From contig CALHZT010000121.1 of the NCBI GenBank assembly GCA_938040995.1, positions 1-45,013 on the forward strand: a DNA stretch of 45,013 nucleotides. The letters run 5' to 3'. Every line of letters starts with the position of its first letter. Within the stretch, counting starts at the first letter, position 1. Made by a program: the position numbers and the translations under genes. This document shows positions 13,501 through 22,000 of this stretch, one piece after another. Under the pieces are notes generated by a model, which was not told the DNA's origin, ran no database searches, and saw only the letters and a program-made list of their open reading frames with translations. Origin of the DNA: an uncultured Pirellulaceae bacterium (GTDB taxonomy: Bacteria > Planctomycetota > Planctomycetia > Pirellulales > Pirellulaceae).

Positions 13501-15221
13501 ACGTTGTTGATCAGCTGATCAATGCTCGCCGCAATCGGATCATTCACAGTGACCGCAAACACGACACTGCCAACGTCTCCCGAAGCCAACGTTCCCACCT
13601 GAAAGACGTAAACGCCCGGCGCGGTCTCCACCCAGCCCGCATCGCTGTTCACCGCATCAAAGGTCGTCCCGGCTGGCAACGTTTCAGTAATCTCGACTCC
13701 CGCAGAACCTTGATCACCTGTATTCCCGTAATTGATTGTGTAGCTGACGCTATCACCCGAATTGACGAGGGTAACCGTATTGTCTTTGTTGACGAACAGA
13801 TTTGGGCTGGCATCAACGGGCGTCTCCTCAATGAACGCATTGTTGCTTGCATTGTCATCAACCCCATTGGATCCGTCGTCCGAAATCGTGACGAGATTCG
13901 CAATGTTCTCAATTCCGGCGCCGAGTGGGTTATCAACAATCACTGCAAATACAGCGGTACCCATACTCCCCACGGGAAGATTGCCAACCGCGTATTCGTA
14001 GATCCCACTGCCAGGCGAAGTCTCAACCCACCCCGGATCGCTGTTGATCGCGTCGAAAGTCGTTCCGTCGGGTAGATTCTCCGTGACAACCACACCAGAC
14101 GCGTCGGCTTGCCCAAGGTTCGACCAGGTCACATCGTACGACACAAAGCCGCCAACCACTGTGGATAAATCACCATTCGACTTTTCGACAGCAATATCGA
14201 ATGAGAACACTGACGTGATCGGCGTTTCATCCACCGCGGTATTGTTGGTCGGTGGATCGAAACCGTTTCGACCATCGTCGGCGATCATCGCGACATTCAG
14301 AATCTCTGATGTCCCGGCCGGCAGCGGCGAATCAATGTCGATGGCGAATTCGGCAACGCCCACATCACCAGCCGCCATCGTTCCAATAAACAACTCGTAG
14401 ACGCCACTTCCGACCGACGTCTCGGTCCAACCGGCAGTACTCTGGGAAGCGTTGAATGTTGTATTTTCTGGTAGCGTTTCTGTCAGGAACGCACCGCTGG
14501 CCCCCTGGTTCCCAATGTTCAGGTAGTTCAGCGTGTAGACAACCGTATCTCCGGCGGACGCTGAGATTCCCCCGTCCGTCTTGGTGACCGACAGGTTTGG
14601 AGCAGCGAAGAGCGTATCAATCTCTGTCTCCGCATTGTTCGCCGGATTGTCGTCCGGACCGCTCAGACCGTCGTCTGCGATAGATACCGTGTTGACGATC
14701 GAGTCGAGACCGGCGTCAACACTGGGGCCATCAACAGTTACCGCAAAGAAGATCTCGAAGAACTCGGAAAACCCGGGTAACGTCCCGTGCTCAAACTCAA
14801 AGACTCCACTGCCGGGAGCCGTTTCCACCCAACCTGCACTGCTGTTCGTCGGATCGAACGTTGTACCAGCAGGGAGATTCTCGGTGATGACCACGCCCGT
14901 TGCGTCCGCCACTCCGTCATTGATGTACGTAATCGTGTATGTCAAATCATCGCCGGGGAAGATGGTTGACACACCATTCGTCTTCGTGACGAACAGGTCG
15001 GGCCCCGTCGCGAATACTTGCGCGAACGATTCCCCACCACAATCCTGGCAAGGCGCCATGGGGTCTGGATTTTGAAGCGGCTGCGAAGCCAAAAAATGCA
15101 TCGCAGGAGCCGCATCAAAGAGCGTGCGGTCTTCGAGAGATTCGAGCAGGATCTCTCGCGGCTTTTGAGCTTGCGCAGACTTCCGTTTAAGGAACTTGAA
15201 CAGTTGCATCCCAGACTCCAT
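1545..15221 (-). CDS. Giant DUF11-repeat (conserved repeat domain) surface protein with LEPR-XLL-like N-terminal motif, 4558 aa
   Basis: Continuous ORF. N-terminus REILLESLEDRTLFDAAP. I count 31 repeats of the form DLxVxKxD...GDxxxYxIxYxNxGxxxATGVVxTExLPxGxxFDxxxSxxGWxExxxGSGxYxFxxGTxxxG...FAVxVDDP. Gly/Thr-rich linker near the C-terminus. Confidence 0.95.
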   Translation of the reverse strand: MESGMQLFKFLKRKSAQAQKPREILLESLEDRTLFDAAPAMHFLASQPLQNPDPMAPCQDCGGESFAQVFATGPDLFVTKTNGVSTIFPGDDLTYTITYINDGVADATGVVITENLPAGTTFDPTNSSAGWVETAPGSGVFEFEHGTLPGFSEFFEIFFAVTVDGPSVDAGLDSIVNTVSIADDGLSGPDDNPANNAETEIDTLFAAPNLSVTKTDGGISASAGDTVVYTLNYLNIGNQGASGAFLTETLPENTTFNASQSTAGWTETSVGSGVYELFIGTMAAGDVGVAEFAIDIDSPLPAGTSEILNVAMIADDGRNGFDPPTNNTAVDETPITSVFSFDIAVEKSNGDLSTVVGGFVSYDVTWSNLGQADASGVVVTENLPDGTTFDAINSDPGWVETSPGSGIYEYAVGNLPVGSMGTAVFAVIVDNPLGAGIENIANLVTISDDGSNGVDDNASNNAFIEETPVDASPNLFVNKDNTVTLVNSGDSVSYTINYGNTGDQGSAGVEITETLPAGTTFDAVNSDAGWVETAPGVYVFQVGTLASGDVGSVVFAVTVNDPIAASIDQLINNVLISDNGLSGDDADELDNSFVEIDDIVAAPDLRVTKDDGLTLLNAGEFTIYTITYSNVGNQGATNVVLTETLPTGTSFNASGSTVGWTETAPGSGIYELMLGTVAAGTIDESVTFAVTVDNPIAAGIDQLTNTVAISDDGTNGADLDPADNSATDVNDVFAVPNLGLVKSDGGVSTAPAGTIIYTLTYSNTGTQGASGVVITETLPANTTFNAASSSVGWTETSPGSGVYELAIGTVPGATIGSVDFAVDGDGTLDNGDTISNTAMIADDGSNGVDPDASNNTATDDTPVVSAVDLVLTKDDGGITTLPGGTVVYILSYENAGTRGATGVFITETVPAGSVFDPGNSDVGWVETTPGVWVYTIGDVPAGDSGTVSFAVTVSDPVVAGLNSLQNTAVIEDDDLNGDESNDLNNTGTDVTPIDAAPDLFVTKDDSRVTVDAGDSLVYSIAYGNAGSQDAIGVFLTETLPAGTSFDAANSDTGWVETSVGSGVYEFAIGNLAVGDNGTVDFAVLVDSPIDAAVAQIVNSVVISDDGTNGVDENESDNEAIDTNDIGNALGVVDLAILKDNSVVAASGGDEVVYVIEFVNNGTATATGVVLTETLPPGATFNVTGSSAGWYESPVGSGTYLYNVGDLAVGAPGSVTFAVTVDDAISAGIDDLTNSAEISSNEMDEDSSDNIATDTDGLLAAPDLFVTKDDSQTTFVAGESIEYTIIYGNDGSQDATGVIITEELPAGTSFDSAASAIGWVETAAGSGIFEYNVGDLAAGSVGNVLTFAVIVDDPLASGQTTVQNIVSIADDGLNGGDEDGFDNTASDSDDLWVPPVGDYVELSIEKTDFLNSVSVGDVVIYQLSYANNGNVAATNVVITDVIPVGSQFDLSSTFGWVETAAGSGVYEFSLGTLDPGENGVIELAVFTDGAAAGIEQLVNTATISDDGSNGADARPDNNQDVDTDQFVAGVDLHVVKDDFQTTFTDGESIDYTITYGNSGDQDASGVVITESLPAGATFDAANSDAGWVETASGSRVYEFQAGIVPAGSTGNVIVFAVTVDDPLDANVANLFNTVTIEDDGTSGLDENADDNQDSDSNSLFVAPVDDHVDLAITKTDNASIVSDGDSLVYVIEYSNDGTVDATGVVVTETLPDGASFDAANSASGWTETAAGSGVYEFNAGTLAAGESRTIAFAVVVDAPLDASISQLVNSVSIADDGTNGVDARPDNNSDSDVNTAEHDVPPDEERSVDLYVAKDDFQVTFVAGETLIYSIVYGNNGDADATGVVLTESLPSGAVFDAANSSAGWLETSPGSGVYQYAAGSVAAGSVDNVVTFAVTVEDPLAAGVTQLLNAVNITDDGANGVDANAGDNTSSDTDALFVAPATDHVDLAIDKSDGVNVVREGDMLTFTITYSNNGTLDATGVTLTESLPTGVTFDAANSSAGWAETAPGSGIYELDAGTVVAGETRTVTFAVTVDDPLATGISALLNNVSIADDGANGADARPDDNSDSDIDSVERDDVTPVGFVDLHVTKDDSQVTFVAGESLVYAIVYGNNGDTDSTNVVLTELLPAGTTFDAANSSAGWTETTPGSGIYEYAAGTVAAGSVGNAVVFAVTVEDPLAAGIDEIVNRIVISDDGANGDDFDTSDNAFNDVDALYTPPTDDHVDLSINKSDGVTVVTEGDSVIYTIEYSNNGTLDATGVVLTETLPAGVTFDSANSSVGWSETAAGSGVYELTAGTVVAGETRTVTFAVTVDDPLAAGITSLVNNVSIADDGANGADARPDDNSDADVDAVERDDVTLGDFVDLTVAKDDSQVTFTDGESLVYTILYGNVGTADATGVTLTEILPAGSTFDAAASTPGWIETLPGSGVYELSIGNLAAGSTNNVVLFAVTVDDPVAASITQLINSVEISDDGSNGVDADATNNVATDTNDYFTPPPTDHVDLAIDKSDSATVSAEGDSIIYSIDYANNGTIAATGVVITETISGGTTFDAANSTSGWTETAPGSRIYEFNVGTMAAGETRTIEFAVVVDDPLPLLFANLINNVSIADDGANGADVRPDDNSDTDTNGIDFGGPVSGTVDLYVEKDNSQITFTDGESLVYTILYGNSGDTAATGVILTETLPAGASFDALASSSGWTETSAGSGIYQFNAGTVAAGSNGNIVLFAITIDDPVAAGTLELSNTVTISDDGSNGADGNAADNSATDVDSYFTPPATDHVDLAIDKSDSATVSAEGDSIIYSIDYANNGTIAATGVVITETLSGGTAFDAANSTSGWTETSPGSGVFEFAVGTMAAGETRTIEFAVTVDDPLPLFFANIINNVSISDDGANGADVRPDDNSDADVNSIDFGGPVVGTGTVNLFVEKDDSRLTFTDGESLVYTILYGNNGDTAATGVVLTESLPTGVSFDAASSSPGWLETSPGSGVYEFNAGTVAAGSSGNVVLFATIVDDPVASSVTQVTNSVSISDDGSNGADADASDNVASDTDNLYTAPTTDHVDLAVTKSDLATVSSEGDSVIYTIDYANNGTIAASGVVITETLSGGTSFDPANSTAGWVETSPGSGVFEFNVGTMAAGETRSIAFAVTVDDPLSLLFANLINRVSIADDGANGADARPDDNTDTDTNGIDFGTVTPTGVVDLYVTKDNNQVTFAAGDAIVYAIRYGNNGDEDATGVVLTEVLPTGATFDASNSSAGWTETASGSGIWQYSVGTVAAGATGPPVLFAVTVNDPVASGTTQLANTVVIRDDGANGDDANTGDNAFNDVDTLYIAPTVGHVDLSIAKSDGGTVVAAGENIVYLISYANNGTVAATGVVITETLPAGLSFDPSGSTAGWTETSPGSGVYEFNVGTMAAGETRDITFAAIVDSPLAAGTELANQVTIADDGANGVDARSDNNADIDINVVEVASGVDVFDLFVTKVDGQSTFVGGESIVYEIRYGNWGSSAASNVVITETLPVGTTFDSSNSSPGWTETFAGSGVFEYQVGTLAANDVSNNLLLFAVRVDDPVTSGVTELVNSVQISDGSGNVNDSDLSDNADSDTNILFTPPTGSHIDLAVEKTDQRLFVDDGEQIIYSISYTNLGNVAATGVTLEEFVPLGASFSIVGSDSGWVQRGSLDIYDFDAGTLAPGETRTITFAILVDDPLSDTIETIENRVNISHDNANGVDTRLDNNSASDINFVRDDVTVAGTVDLYVIKEDNQTTFVDGETLVYTILYGNNGDADATGGVLIEHLPVGTTFDAARSSTGWVETFPGSREYRLDVGTIEANTQNYVAVFALTVDDPSASGTQLTNSVEISDNGASGADTDGTNNEASDTNTRFTPPAVPFVDLFIDKSDGITTVAAGDSVTYTLDYGNNGTLDATGVVITETLSAGTSFDAAGSSSGWVETSLGSGVFEFIAGTVTAGETRTITFAVSVDDPLDDSVTLILNNVTIADDAGNGADARPDNNTDADTNTIPGQPGNAGGGTTGGGTGGGGTGGGTGGGTGGGTGGGGTGGGTGGGTGGGTGGGTGGGGTGGGTSGTVDYVLTKDDGLTDVTPGETVTYTITLQNVGTGDGSGVVVTDSFPTGVFATVIADNGGVVNLGNGTIEWNLGSVNAGDSVVLTVTAQLADGVPAGLTELVNTASVTDDGALGADVDPSNNSALDRTNLIAAPDLSITKSDNGRQAFVGGIVVYSLTYTNVGDQNATGVVITESLPTGTVFNANNSSAGWTQDDDGFFRFNAGALAVGESRTIEFAVQILDEIGSISNSASIADDGTNGADPNAANNAAAVTSGVNPFDFDSIGKRLYLASTDSGVYQNFSVDPAQSAAGIRASRLSRLIAENAESVAQETIQEPLSSNATSVSGDAPSQSVGAGGIVVSTQEPRQLSRVERQSRFSSSLRRTNDAQELNSVEAQRPQGSLRMSTVNSPPASALQQQTASSDQTTQSQSRPVFRASRYSQPNFVDANVASQQEQQEQQERVPQSPASIRATDNHRLDRATDLPNLPAANAQELSRWARFRDIFKRSA
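3012..3192 (-). repeat. Gly/Thr-rich linker-encoding simple repeat (GGGT)n within the giant gene
   Basis: Encodes GGGTTGGGTGGGGTGGGTGGGTGGGTGGGGTGGG...; DNA is a degenerate 12/15-bp tandem repeat. Confidence 0.85.
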
Positions 15222-15549
15222 TCTGAACTGTTAAAACGACTCAATCACAGGAATGATCCAGTCGTGTGGCAGAGTTGTCTGAGCGACTCCATCATCAATG
15301 CGCATATTGCGCGCACTGTCAGACAACATTTTCCAACAATGAACTTTGCCACATAAACTCCAGAGAGGGGTATTTGGCTTTCAAAATGCCGCCAAAAATA
15401 ATGACCAGTTGGATAGCAAAGCGGCTTATGCCGGGTTTAACCCATGGCGGTAAACTACAACCGACACCGCTGTGAGAAACGAGAGAATAGCCACTCCTTC
15501 ACCAGTCGACAAAGTTTGCCGCGCCGGGCGAATGGAGCGAAAGCCGGAC

Positions 15550-17184
15550 TCACCAGTTAGCGACTTGATAGTCCTTGAGAAACTTGCCCCAGACGTGCTC
15601 GCCGGTTAGCAAGCCATCAAGAAATGGATCACAGATACGCGCGGCAGCATCAATGATATCGAGCGGCGGATGAAAGTCGTAATCTCGCTGCTTGCGCTCC
15701 GCATGAACCACTGGATCTTCATCCGTGATCCAGCCCGTATCCACACTGTTCATGTGGATTCCGTCGCGGGCATAATCCTGAGCCGACGTTCTGGTCAACA
15801 TGTTCAACGAAGCCTTGGCCATGTTGGTATGCGGATGCTTGTCGGTTTTAAAAGCGCGGTAAAAAATTCCCTCCATCGCCGAGACGTTCACGATATGCTT
15901 GTCCCTCGTCGGCACGGCCAGCAGCAGCGGCTTCAGGCGTGCGTTGAGAATGAACGGAGCCACCGCGTTGACGAGATGCACTTCAAGAAGCTCGACCGTC
16001 CGCACCTCGGCCAACTTTAACCGCCAACTGTTGACTTCTCGCAAATCGACTTGCTGCAAGTCATGATCGTATTCACCCTCGGGGAACAATTCCTGACTGG
16101 CCGCGTGATCATCCTTCACCATCGGAATCTGCGACAACTCGGCAGCTCGTTGGATACCCAACAGAGAATCAGCGACTTCCGCGGGCAAGTCGCCGGAACC
16201 TGCGTTCGTTACTTCCAACGGGTTTTCGCCGCGTTGATTTTCCATTGCTCTCGTAGAGGCACTAGCCGAACGTAATTCTTCATAACCGCCAAGCATCTCG
16301 CGGGCTTCGTGCGACAACGAATCCGTCAGTTGCCGCTCTCCTGCCATCAAGTGGCCATAGAAACCTGGCGGGCGACGCACCGTCTGGCACGCGTTGTTCA
16401 AAATAAAATCCATGCGTGGCAGCCGCTTGTTCAGATGCACACACAATGCTTCTACGCTCGGCGTATGCCGCAGATCCAGCCCGTAGATCATCAGCCGATC
16501 TTGCCAGTCACCGCTATCCTTCTCCGTCAGAAAACGTTTGGCTGCGTCGCGCGGAAATCGAGTCGTCACCACAACGTGACTACCGGCCCGCAGAAGTTTC
16601 AATGCCGCCTGGTAACCGATTTTGACTCGTCCACCCGTAACCAGACAGTAGCGACCACTCGCATCGGCCGTCTGATGCCGCTTCTTCCAGTTCAGCTGTG
16701 CGCAGTCCGGGCAGAGCGAATCGTAGAAGTGATGCAGCCGACGAAAGTCGCGTTTGCAGATGTAGCAGTTTCTTGGATCGGTCAGTTCCGGTCCAAAATC
16801 TTCATCCGTAATCTCCGCGGCCGGCGGCAATTGGGTTTCGAACGGCGCTGAGGGGCACGCCTGATTGATTCCCTTCGCACGAAACTGTGCCCGAATGCCG
16901 GTGCTGGCCAGGAGTTCGTCGTCGCGATCTTTCTCTTTGTCGGTATTGATCTTGCGCTGAGCCCGCAAGGCCTTGGTCATTTTGCGACGAGCCGCCCTGC
17001 CAGGAAAAGCGATTTGTCCCGCCGCCTTGATCAGGCGATGCCGGGTATCGGCATCGACAACCGTCAGCAGACCGCGATCTGCCGCAAAGCGTTCGAGCAT
17101 TTCGGTGACCGCAACAAATTCTTCCGGCGTCAGATCGTCGCCCGAATTGCCCTCACTCGTGTTTTCCGCATCAGCCTGGTTCAT
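15550..17184 (-). CDS. SDR-family (Rossmann) protein with N-terminal Cys-rich zinc-ribbon-like segment, 544 aa
   Basis: CYICKRDFRR...SLCPDCAQL followed by CLVTGGRVKIGYQAALKLLRAGSHVVVTTRFP...DFILNNACQT...VNVSAMEG...TNMAKASLNMLTRTSAQDYARDGIHMNSVDTGW. Confidence 0.85.
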   Translation of the reverse strand: MNQADAENTSEGNSGDDLTPEEFVAVTEMLERFAADRGLLTVVDADTRHRLIKAAGQIAFPGRAARRKMTKALRAQRKINTDKEKDRDDELLASTGIRAQFRAKGINQACPSAPFETQLPPAAEITDEDFGPELTDPRNCYICKRDFRRLHHFYDSLCPDCAQLNWKKRHQTADASGRYCLVTGGRVKIGYQAALKLLRAGSHVVVTTRFPRDAAKRFLTEKDSGDWQDRLMIYGLDLRHTPSVEALCVHLNKRLPRMDFILNNACQTVRRPPGFYGHLMAGERQLTDSLSHEAREMLGGYEELRSASASTRAMENQRGENPLEVTNAGSGDLPAEVADSLLGIQRAAELSQIPMVKDDHAASQELFPEGEYDHDLQQVDLREVNSWRLKLAEVRTVELLEVHLVNAVAPFILNARLKPLLLAVPTRDKHIVNVSAMEGIFYRAFKTDKHPHTNMAKASLNMLTRTSAQDYARDGIHMNSVDTGWITDEDPVVHAERKQRDYDFHPPLDIIDAAARICDPFLDGLLTGEHVWGKFLKDYQVANW

Positions 17185-17384
17185 CGATCGCCAAGTGGTT
17201 CCAAAAGAAATGTAGTGGGGACAGCCAGATTCGCTATCAATCGCCCGAACCTAGCATACCCTGAGACGAGCGCGAGAATCACACCCGGTCGCGAAAACGA
17301 TGCCGCGAATCGGCGGCGGGGCGAGACTGCCGCGAAACGGTAAGGTTGGGATTTCGTGGCGAAACGGCAGGTCAGCGGCGAAGC

Positions 17385-17416
17385 GGGAGGGCGAGGCTCC
17401 GTCCGAGCCGCAGCAG
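17385..17416. repeat. Short palindromic element (gggagggcgaggctccgtccgagccgcagcag)
   Basis: Contains ggctc-cgtcc-gagcc hairpin. Resembles, from memory, interspersed 'gggcgaggctcc...gagccg' repeats in planctomycete genomes; only one copy in the window. Confidence 0.35.
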
Positions 17417-17456
17417 CTTCTCCAGATCCAACCACACTCGCCCGCCACAAAACACT

Positions 17457-18764
17457 TCATCGCTCCGAGACTCTCGGACCGGCGTCTTCCTGCCCCAGCA
17501 GCCGATTCGCCAGTTTCCCGACGGACAGCCCCTGCACAATAATTGAAAACACGACCACTCCATAAGTCACCGTGAGGAACAAATCACGATCCATCGACTC
17601 AGGAAGCCCCAATGCCAACGCAAGCGAGATACCGCCTCGCAAACCACCCCACGTCAAAATGGTGGTCGTATAGGGTGCGAAATTCAACCGTTTTCGCAAG
17701 ATCTGCACGGGAATCATCAACGAAGCAAATCGCGAAGCAAGCACGATCACGATCGCGATCAACGCCGCGATCACATACTGCCGCTGATACTGCAGCGTAA
17801 TCAGCTCAAGCCCAATGAGCACAAACAACACCGCGTTCAGGAGCATATCTACCAGCTCCCAAAACTTGTCCACGTATTGCTCGGTCAAATCGGACATCGC
17901 GGTGCCACGAATCGTATCGTTCCCGACCATCAACCCCGCGACTACCATCGCAAGCGGTGCAGAAACATGAATGCCGTGAGCAAACGAATAACCGCCCATC
18001 ACACAAGCCAGCGTGATCATGACTTCGATTTCATAATCATCAATCGACTTGAGCAGTCGAAAAGTCCCGTACCCAAGGCCCAGTCCCAGCACCACACCGC
18101 CGAGGACTTCCCATCCGAAGAGATTGATCACGCTCCCGATTGTCGTCTCGCCGCTGCTATGCGCAATATCGTGAACATGTTCGCCGCCCTGCCCCGCCAT
18201 CGCCACACTCATGATGGTCAGGAACACCACGACGCCGACACCGTCGTTAAATAGCGACTCACCGACAATCTGCGTTTCCAAACCTTTCGGTACGTTGGCC
18301 TTTCTGAGAATCCCCAACACCGCAATCGGATCAGTGGGCGAAATCAGGGCACCAAACAACAGGCAGTGAATATATTTTGGATGCAAGCCGATCATCTGAA
18401 AAATGAAATAGACAGCCGTTGCACAAATGACCGTAGAGCAAAGCACGCCCAACGTCGAAAACACGAGCACCGGCCAGCGCTGTATTCTCAGCTGATCGAA
18501 ATTCGTATGCATGGCTCCCGCGAAGAGCAGGAACCCGAGCAGCACGTCCAGCAGCACCTTCTCCAGATCAATATGCTGCTTGACGAACAACGCTACATTC
18601 AGAATCCCGTCCGTGAACAGCGTGCTGCCAAAAACAACCAGCGTAAAGAAGATGGAGATCGCCATCAGCCCAATGGTGTTGGGCAACTTGAGGAACTTGA
18701 CATTCACGTAGCCAAAGATGGCTGCGAGCACGATCACGACGGAAGAGATAGTAAATAGATCCAT
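17457..18764 (-). CDS. CPA1/NhaP-type Na+/H+ antiporter, 435 aa
   Basis: Multi-TM protein; FGALISPTDPIAVLGILRKANVP, IVGESLFNDGVGVVVF, LTWGGLRGGISLALALGLP motifs. Confidence 0.92.
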   Translation of the reverse strand: MDLFTISSVVIVLAAIFGYVNVKFLKLPNTIGLMAISIFFTLVVFGSTLFTDGILNVALFVKQHIDLEKVLLDVLLGFLLFAGAMHTNFDQLRIQRWPVLVFSTLGVLCSTVICATAVYFIFQMIGLHPKYIHCLLFGALISPTDPIAVLGILRKANVPKGLETQIVGESLFNDGVGVVVFLTIMSVAMAGQGGEHVHDIAHSSGETTIGSVINLFGWEVLGGVVLGLGLGYGTFRLLKSIDDYEIEVMITLACVMGGYSFAHGIHVSAPLAMVVAGLMVGNDTIRGTAMSDLTEQYVDKFWELVDMLLNAVLFVLIGLELITLQYQRQYVIAALIAIVIVLASRFASLMIPVQILRKRLNFAPYTTTILTWGGLRGGISLALALGLPESMDRDLFLTVTYGVVVFSIIVQGLSVGKLANRLLGQEDAGPRVSER

Positions 18765-19004
18765 AGTGACTGTGTTTTAACGGAATTCATTCCTCGCAGG
18801 TAGAACAACCATGCTCCGCAAAATGAACAAGCCGTCCGGGCGATGCCCAGTTTCGAAGCCAATGCGTCAGCATTTCCCAATGACTCGCATCTACAACGAG
18901 TGTTCGCCCGGGAATGGACAAGAAGGGGGGAGAGAAGGTTGGGATTTCGCCCTGGACGACCCCGTGGCGTTCTTTCCTGCCAGCACGCCCTGGCAGAACA
19001 TTCG

Positions 19005-22000
19005 CTATTTCGCAAGTTTCAACTGAAACGTTGAATTGTAGATTTCGTTGCAAGCGGACTCTATGGATCCGTCCATCGAAACGTTCGCGAAGAAAATCCT
19101 GCCGATTCCTGTGTTCGGGTTGAAGTACATGTAAGTTGAGGTCCCAAAATCATTACCCGCGTGGCCTATTAACTCTCCCTCACCCATTTCGATATCCCAG
19201 ACAAGAGCAACCGGCAGCTCAAGTTCAAGACCCGATTGGGGCATCATTTCGACTGCCGATTTTTGTTTGAGGAGTTTGCTTTCACCAACGCGGGCTTTCA
19301 TCATCTCCTGGGCAAACTTCCGCAAGTCACTAACGGAACTGAAAACGCCGCCGTCAGGGTAGGTCGAAAAAGTGTAACGCGGAACGGGGTTGAGTAGCTC
19401 GTTGTAATAGACCACGTGTTGCTTTGGATCAACCAGGTCCAGATGCCAGGTGGTGCTTTCCATTCCGATGGGCTCGAAGATTTCTTCTTGCGTAAGTTCT
19501 CTAAACTCCGTTCCAGTTGCACGCTGAATTGCCAAACCAAGAAGCCCAACGCCTGAATTGGAATACTTGTAAGCAGTCCCGGGTTTGTGCTGAAGGAAGC
19601 TCGAACCATCGTTCCAGACTCCTTCGACACTCAACGCTTTTCCCAGATACTCCTGGAGCCCCAAGGGTTTGTTCGTGTTGTACGTTTCCAGATGTTTGTG
19701 CCAGGCTTTGGGAAAGTCCGCTTCAACGAGCCGTTCGCGGAACAAGTAGGTCTTTTCAAATTTACTTCCGTCACCAATGGAAGATGTATGTGTCGCAAGA
19801 TGTCGAACCGTTATTGGAACCTTGGGGAACTTCGGATGCACCACTCTAAACGGAAGGTGTTTGTTAACCGGGTCATCAAGTGAGAGCTCGCCTCGTTCGA
19901 CGGCTTGCATCATTGCAGTTGCAACAACTGTCTTGGAGATCGAAGCCAGGTATTGAACCGAATCCGACGTGAACGGTCGTTTGTTTTCGATGTCGGCAAA
20001 GCCATAGCCTTTCTCATAGATGACCTTGTCTTTGTCAAAAACCGACACAGCAAAACCCGGCAAAACAGACTGCCGCTCGATCTCCACCAGTTTTGCGTCC
20101 AGTTCCGCCGGCGTCAGTCGCCGAGGCTTCGACTTTGCGGTATCTCCTGATTCACGATCGCCTACCTCACCTTCAAGGAGGTAGGCGCGAACCGCCACGA
20201 TAAAATCACCACCGCTATCGGAGTTTGTAAAAATCACCAGGCCATCGTTACTTTCGTCGTAGATTTCGAATAGACACTGAAAGTCTCCGTTGTTGCCGCT
20301 ATGCTTGATGACCTTTCCATGCTTCGAATCTTCAATTTGAAAACCCAAACCAAACCCGCTCGAAAATCCTTCATCTCCACCGTTACATGCTGGCATCGAG
20401 AGCCTGAACATCTCTTCATAGGTCTCGGGCGAAAGAACTGCCCGATCCATCAGCGCGATCATGAACTTCGAAAACGCTTTTGATTCGGTGAACATGGTGG
20501 AAGCCACGCCGATCATCGGCGAATTGTCGTGTGCCTGCGGCATTTTGTTGGCGTGCCCGAATGACGCGACGGATCGCAACGCTTCGCAATCGGAAAAGAA
20601 AACCGATTCCGTAAATCCCAAGGGGCGACAAGCTTCGTCAAGGACAACCTTTTCCAGCGGTTTGTCCTGAAGATGTTCAACAACGCGCCCCAAATACATC
20701 ATCGCTTCGCCGGAATAGCCGTGTTTCTCGCCCGGCTCAAAAAGCATCTCGACTTTTTCATCGCCATCGTCCCAGAACCAGTTGGGAAGACCGGACGAAT
20801 GATTCAAACAGTGTCTGGCGGTGATCTTTCCGGCACGCGGGTCATGTGACAACTCATCGAACTCAAGATACTCACCAAGCGGTTTATCGAGGTCGATTTC
20901 GCCCTTCTCCGCCAATCGGTTCACCGCAAAAGCAAAAACCGCTTTGGTGATTGAAGCCGCTTCAAACAGAGTGTTCTCGTCAACGAGCTTACCGGTGAAA
21001 CGGTTACTTTGTCCGGCCGCGTGGCTGAAGACAAGTTCTCCGTCACGAATCAGGGCCTTTGAGTAGCCTGGTACATCGTAATAGTCCCGATAGCTTTCAA
21101 CGACTTTGATCAGGTTTGAGTCGCACTGCGGCGAATAGTTAAAGAGCGGACTCGATTCCGTTTGAAAAAAGGGCATGGCCTCGAATTCCAACGTGACGAC
21201 CGTGGCCGTTTCTTCACTCTCTTCATCAGCCGAAACCACAGGTTTGTCGACAATGCGTATTCGCCGACTTTCTTCGTCAGTGACGTCTTCGGCGATCTCA
21301 TTCGCGAGTGAGACTCCATATTCGCCTTCGGGGAGCTTGGCATCAAAGCCGCCCGATTCTCCGACGGCGAGCGTTGCGACCAACGTTGAATCTGAAAACA
21401 GCTGCACTCGTTGGGGAATCGGTTGCTTTTTGCGTGAAAGCTCGCCCTCTCCTTCGTTGCCTGCCTTCAGAACTGCCGCTTGGTCCTTCCACTCAAATCT
21501 CCCGGCAACGTCAAACAACTTGGCATCAGCTGACACTAATACCAAGTCACCAAGGCTGCCGGCGCCGTGGCTTTTACCGTCTCCTGGTCCCCATAAATGA
21601 ATTGAGCCTTCGGAATCATCGTCTCGATCAGCGTCGCATATCAAAAAGTCCAATCCGATCGTTTTGCCAACTTCGACGTTTTGGCCGTTCTTAAACTTCC
21701 ACTCGTAGGTCGTAAGATTTTCTTTGCGTTGAACGCCAAGTTCAACATTGTTCCAGGTAGCACTTTTCGTTGCCGGATCCCAGGCATTCTCCTTACCGAT
21801 GGTCTTGCGCTGATTGCCAAAGTTGAGAAAAATCTGTGCCCCGCTGCCCTTGGGCGAGTGCTGGGTATCGAGATAGAGAATACAAGTATCGAAGAATCGC
21901 CAGGGCTCTTCCTGCTCGCGTTCCAACTGCCGGTCGCCGACATGCGATTCATCATGGACTTCAACGAGAAAGTAGACTTCCCTTTTCTGGCTATTAAATC

